From contig NZ_OX638201.1 in NCBI RefSeq assembly GCF_951805225.1, positions 3,038,001 through 3,102,000 on the forward strand: a stretch of DNA of 64,000 nt, written 5' to 3'. The DNA is from an uncultured Flavobacterium sp. GTDB taxonomy: Bacteria > Bacteroidota > Bacteroidia > Flavobacteriales > Flavobacteriaceae. Below the pieces are notes generated by a model. It made no database searches, was not told where the DNA came from, and was given only the letters and a program-made list of their open reading frames with translations. The translations under genes were made by a program, and so were the position numbers. Shown here piece by piece: positions 63,064 to 64,000 of the stretch (within the stretch, counting starts at the first letter, position 1; each line of letters begins with the position of its first letter).

Positions 63064-63534
63064 ATGAAGCTTTCAAAATTAAAACTTGCATCGTTTCTAA
63101 TTGTTCTTTTGTTTACAATTACTTCTTGCATTTCGACAAAAACGGCGCTTTACGATCAATATTCTTATCAAAAAACTACGGAATTAAAAGTAGAAACAAT
63201 AAAATTAATGAATGTTGCAAACCAGCCTTATAATCTTCATAAAGAAGAAGTTCAGAATTTATTACTTGATCTTGATAAATTAGCCGAATATGAAAAAAAC
63301 AAGCCTAATAACGAAATCACTTTTGCAATGTGGAAGGTTTTAAATGATAAAGAAAAAAATCTTTTGGCTGGTTTTTTAAAACGATGGGAAACAAAAGGAA
63401 TTCTTTCTCAGGCTTTTCTGGAGGAATCCAAAAAACAGGTTTTAGATGCTTTGGATTTACTTATTCAATATGAAATTAAAAAAGACAAGGAATCGAAAGA
63501 GGAACTTTTAAATCTAATCAATATAAACACATAA
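63064..63534 (+). CDS. Lipoprotein of the lysis cassette (spanin-like?)
   Basis: 156 residues (MKLSKLKLASFLIVLLFTITSCIST; Cys22), followed by a helical mature part (HKEEVQNLLLDLDKLAEYEKNKPNNE). It follows the endopeptidase by 4 bp. A lipoprotein next to an endolysin suggests an outer-membrane spanin-type role, but no spanin motif is visible, so this is context only. Confidence 0.62.
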   Translation: MKLSKLKLASFLIVLLFTITSCISTKTALYDQYSYQKTTELKVETIKLMNVANQPYNLHKEEVQNLLLDLDKLAEYEKNKPNNEITFAMWKVLNDKEKNLLAGFLKRWETKGILSQAFLEESKKQVLDALDLLIQYEIKKDKESKEELLNLININT

Positions 63535-63540
63535 AAACCA

Positions 63541-63873
63541 ATGGATAACGATAAAATTATAGGTGAAATAAAAAGCAAATTAAAGACGATTATAACAAAT
63601 AGTTATAAAGATCTTAAACCTGAATTAGAAAAGGATTTAAATGCTTTTTTGGAAACATCAAGAGAAAAACTCGAACGTTGGTTTCAGCTTTCGGCTTCTG
63701 GTGACATTACCGAAGAAGAATTAGAATGGCTCATAAAAAGTCAGCTTGACTTGGTGACTTTACAAACGCTTCAAACTGCCGGAATATCAAAAATCAGATT
63801 GAATACTCTTAAAAATAATATTGCAAAAATAATCTTCAAAGTTATTATCGAACTAATTATTCCGGTAATCTGA
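63541..63873 (+). CDS. Small protein with hydrophobic C-terminus, lysis cassette
   Basis: 110 residues, amphipathic helical (ELEKDLNAFLETSREKLERWF) with a hydrophobic C-terminal stretch (IAKIIFKVIIELIIPVI) that could be a membrane anchor. It follows the lipoprotein by 6 bp; with the M15 enzyme the three form one unit. It may be a tail-anchored partner of the lipoprotein. No family recognised. Confidence 0.58.
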   Translation: MDNDKIIGEIKSKLKTIITNSYKDLKPELEKDLNAFLETSREKLERWFQLSASGDITEEELEWLIKSQLDLVTLQTLQTAGISKIRLNTLKNNIAKIIFKVIIELIIPVI

Positions 63874-63956
63874 AAACCTTGTTTTTCAACTTCAAAAAAC
63901 AAGAACAAATACAAACCAAAACACTCATTATCAGTAAATTAAAATCGAAAATCAAC

Positions 63957-63972
63957 TTACTGAAACTACTGA
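63957..63972 (+). promoter_or_regulatory. Tandem-9-mer element at the window edge
   Basis: TTACTGAAACTACTGA, the same repeat as upstream of the other tail-locus units. By the 57-bp rule its -7 box should start at 64014, outside the window, so another co-regulated unit should begin just to the right. Confidence 0.75.
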
Positions 63973-64000
63973 TTTGTAAGCTTCAAAATCTTGGTTAAAG

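Overview
The window comes from an AT-rich member of the Bacteroidota, most likely Flavobacterium or a close relative. The signs are a tmRNA with tag peptide GENNYALAA, a secreted protease with a type IX secretion (T9SS) C-terminal sorting domain, promoters of the Bacteroidota type (-7 box TAnnTTTG), A-rich translation starts, and many lipoproteins with short K-rich N-termini.

Layout. 1-11 kb is ordinary chromosome: ssrA (tmRNA), an outer-membrane beta-barrel protein, a very large M4 metalloprotease, a TPR/HTH membrane regulator and a leucine-rich-repeat lipoprotein. From 11 kb to the end lies a phage-tail-derived locus. On the minus strand (11.1-22.0 kb) a 1322-residue protein with two peptidoglycan-hydrolase domains (lysozyme/transglycosylase-like and M23) is followed by eight small lipoproteins that look like a bank of immunity proteins. 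On the plus strand, 22.5-37 kb holds six tail-fibre-type genes that share an N-terminal adaptor and differ in their C-termini, plus a small holin-like gene. 37.4-43.3 kb encodes a tail assembly chaperone-like protein, a DUF6046-like protein, a gpD-like hub, a gpV/VgrG-like spike, and a DUF4280 PAAR-like tip fused to an HExxHxxGxxH metalloprotease. YwqK/MORN-like lipoproteins and other exported proteins follow. 47.3-52 kb carries an S24-type repressor (minus strand), a tail-terminator-like gene, a tiny HTH protein, the contractile sheath (DUF2586-like), the tube and a second chaperone. 52-62 kb is a second effector/immunity region with tandemly duplicated and broken genes. 62.5-63.9 kb is a lysis-like cassette (M15 endopeptidase, lipoprotein, small protein).

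The most striking signal is regulatory. A tandem 9-mer, CTACTGAAA-CTACTGAAA (sometimes slightly degenerate), precedes each main tail-locus transcription unit: the dual hydrolase, the fibre array, the last fibre, the baseplate operon, the sheath operon and the lysis cassette. A seventh copy sits at the right edge of the window. In every copy that can be measured the start of a TAnnTTT(T/G)ACAC-like -7 box lies 57 bp (once 58 bp) downstream of the repeat start. This implies one dedicated activator switching on the whole machine. The 59-residue HTH protein at 49081-49260 is a candidate, and the S24 repressor with inverted-repeat operators is the likely master switch.

Interpretation. The window holds sheath, tube, hub, spike, PAAR tip, fibres and lysis genes but no visible capsid, portal, terminase, integrase or tape-measure gene. 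Some of these may lie past the right edge, where another copy of the promoter begins. The combination of a contractile tail, peptidoglycan- and protein-degrading effectors, and lipoprotein immunity arrays with orphan toxin ends and broken immunity genes suggests an armed tailocin or injection particle used against competitors, rather than a plain prophage. That conclusion is inference. The parts and the shared promoter are directly visible.
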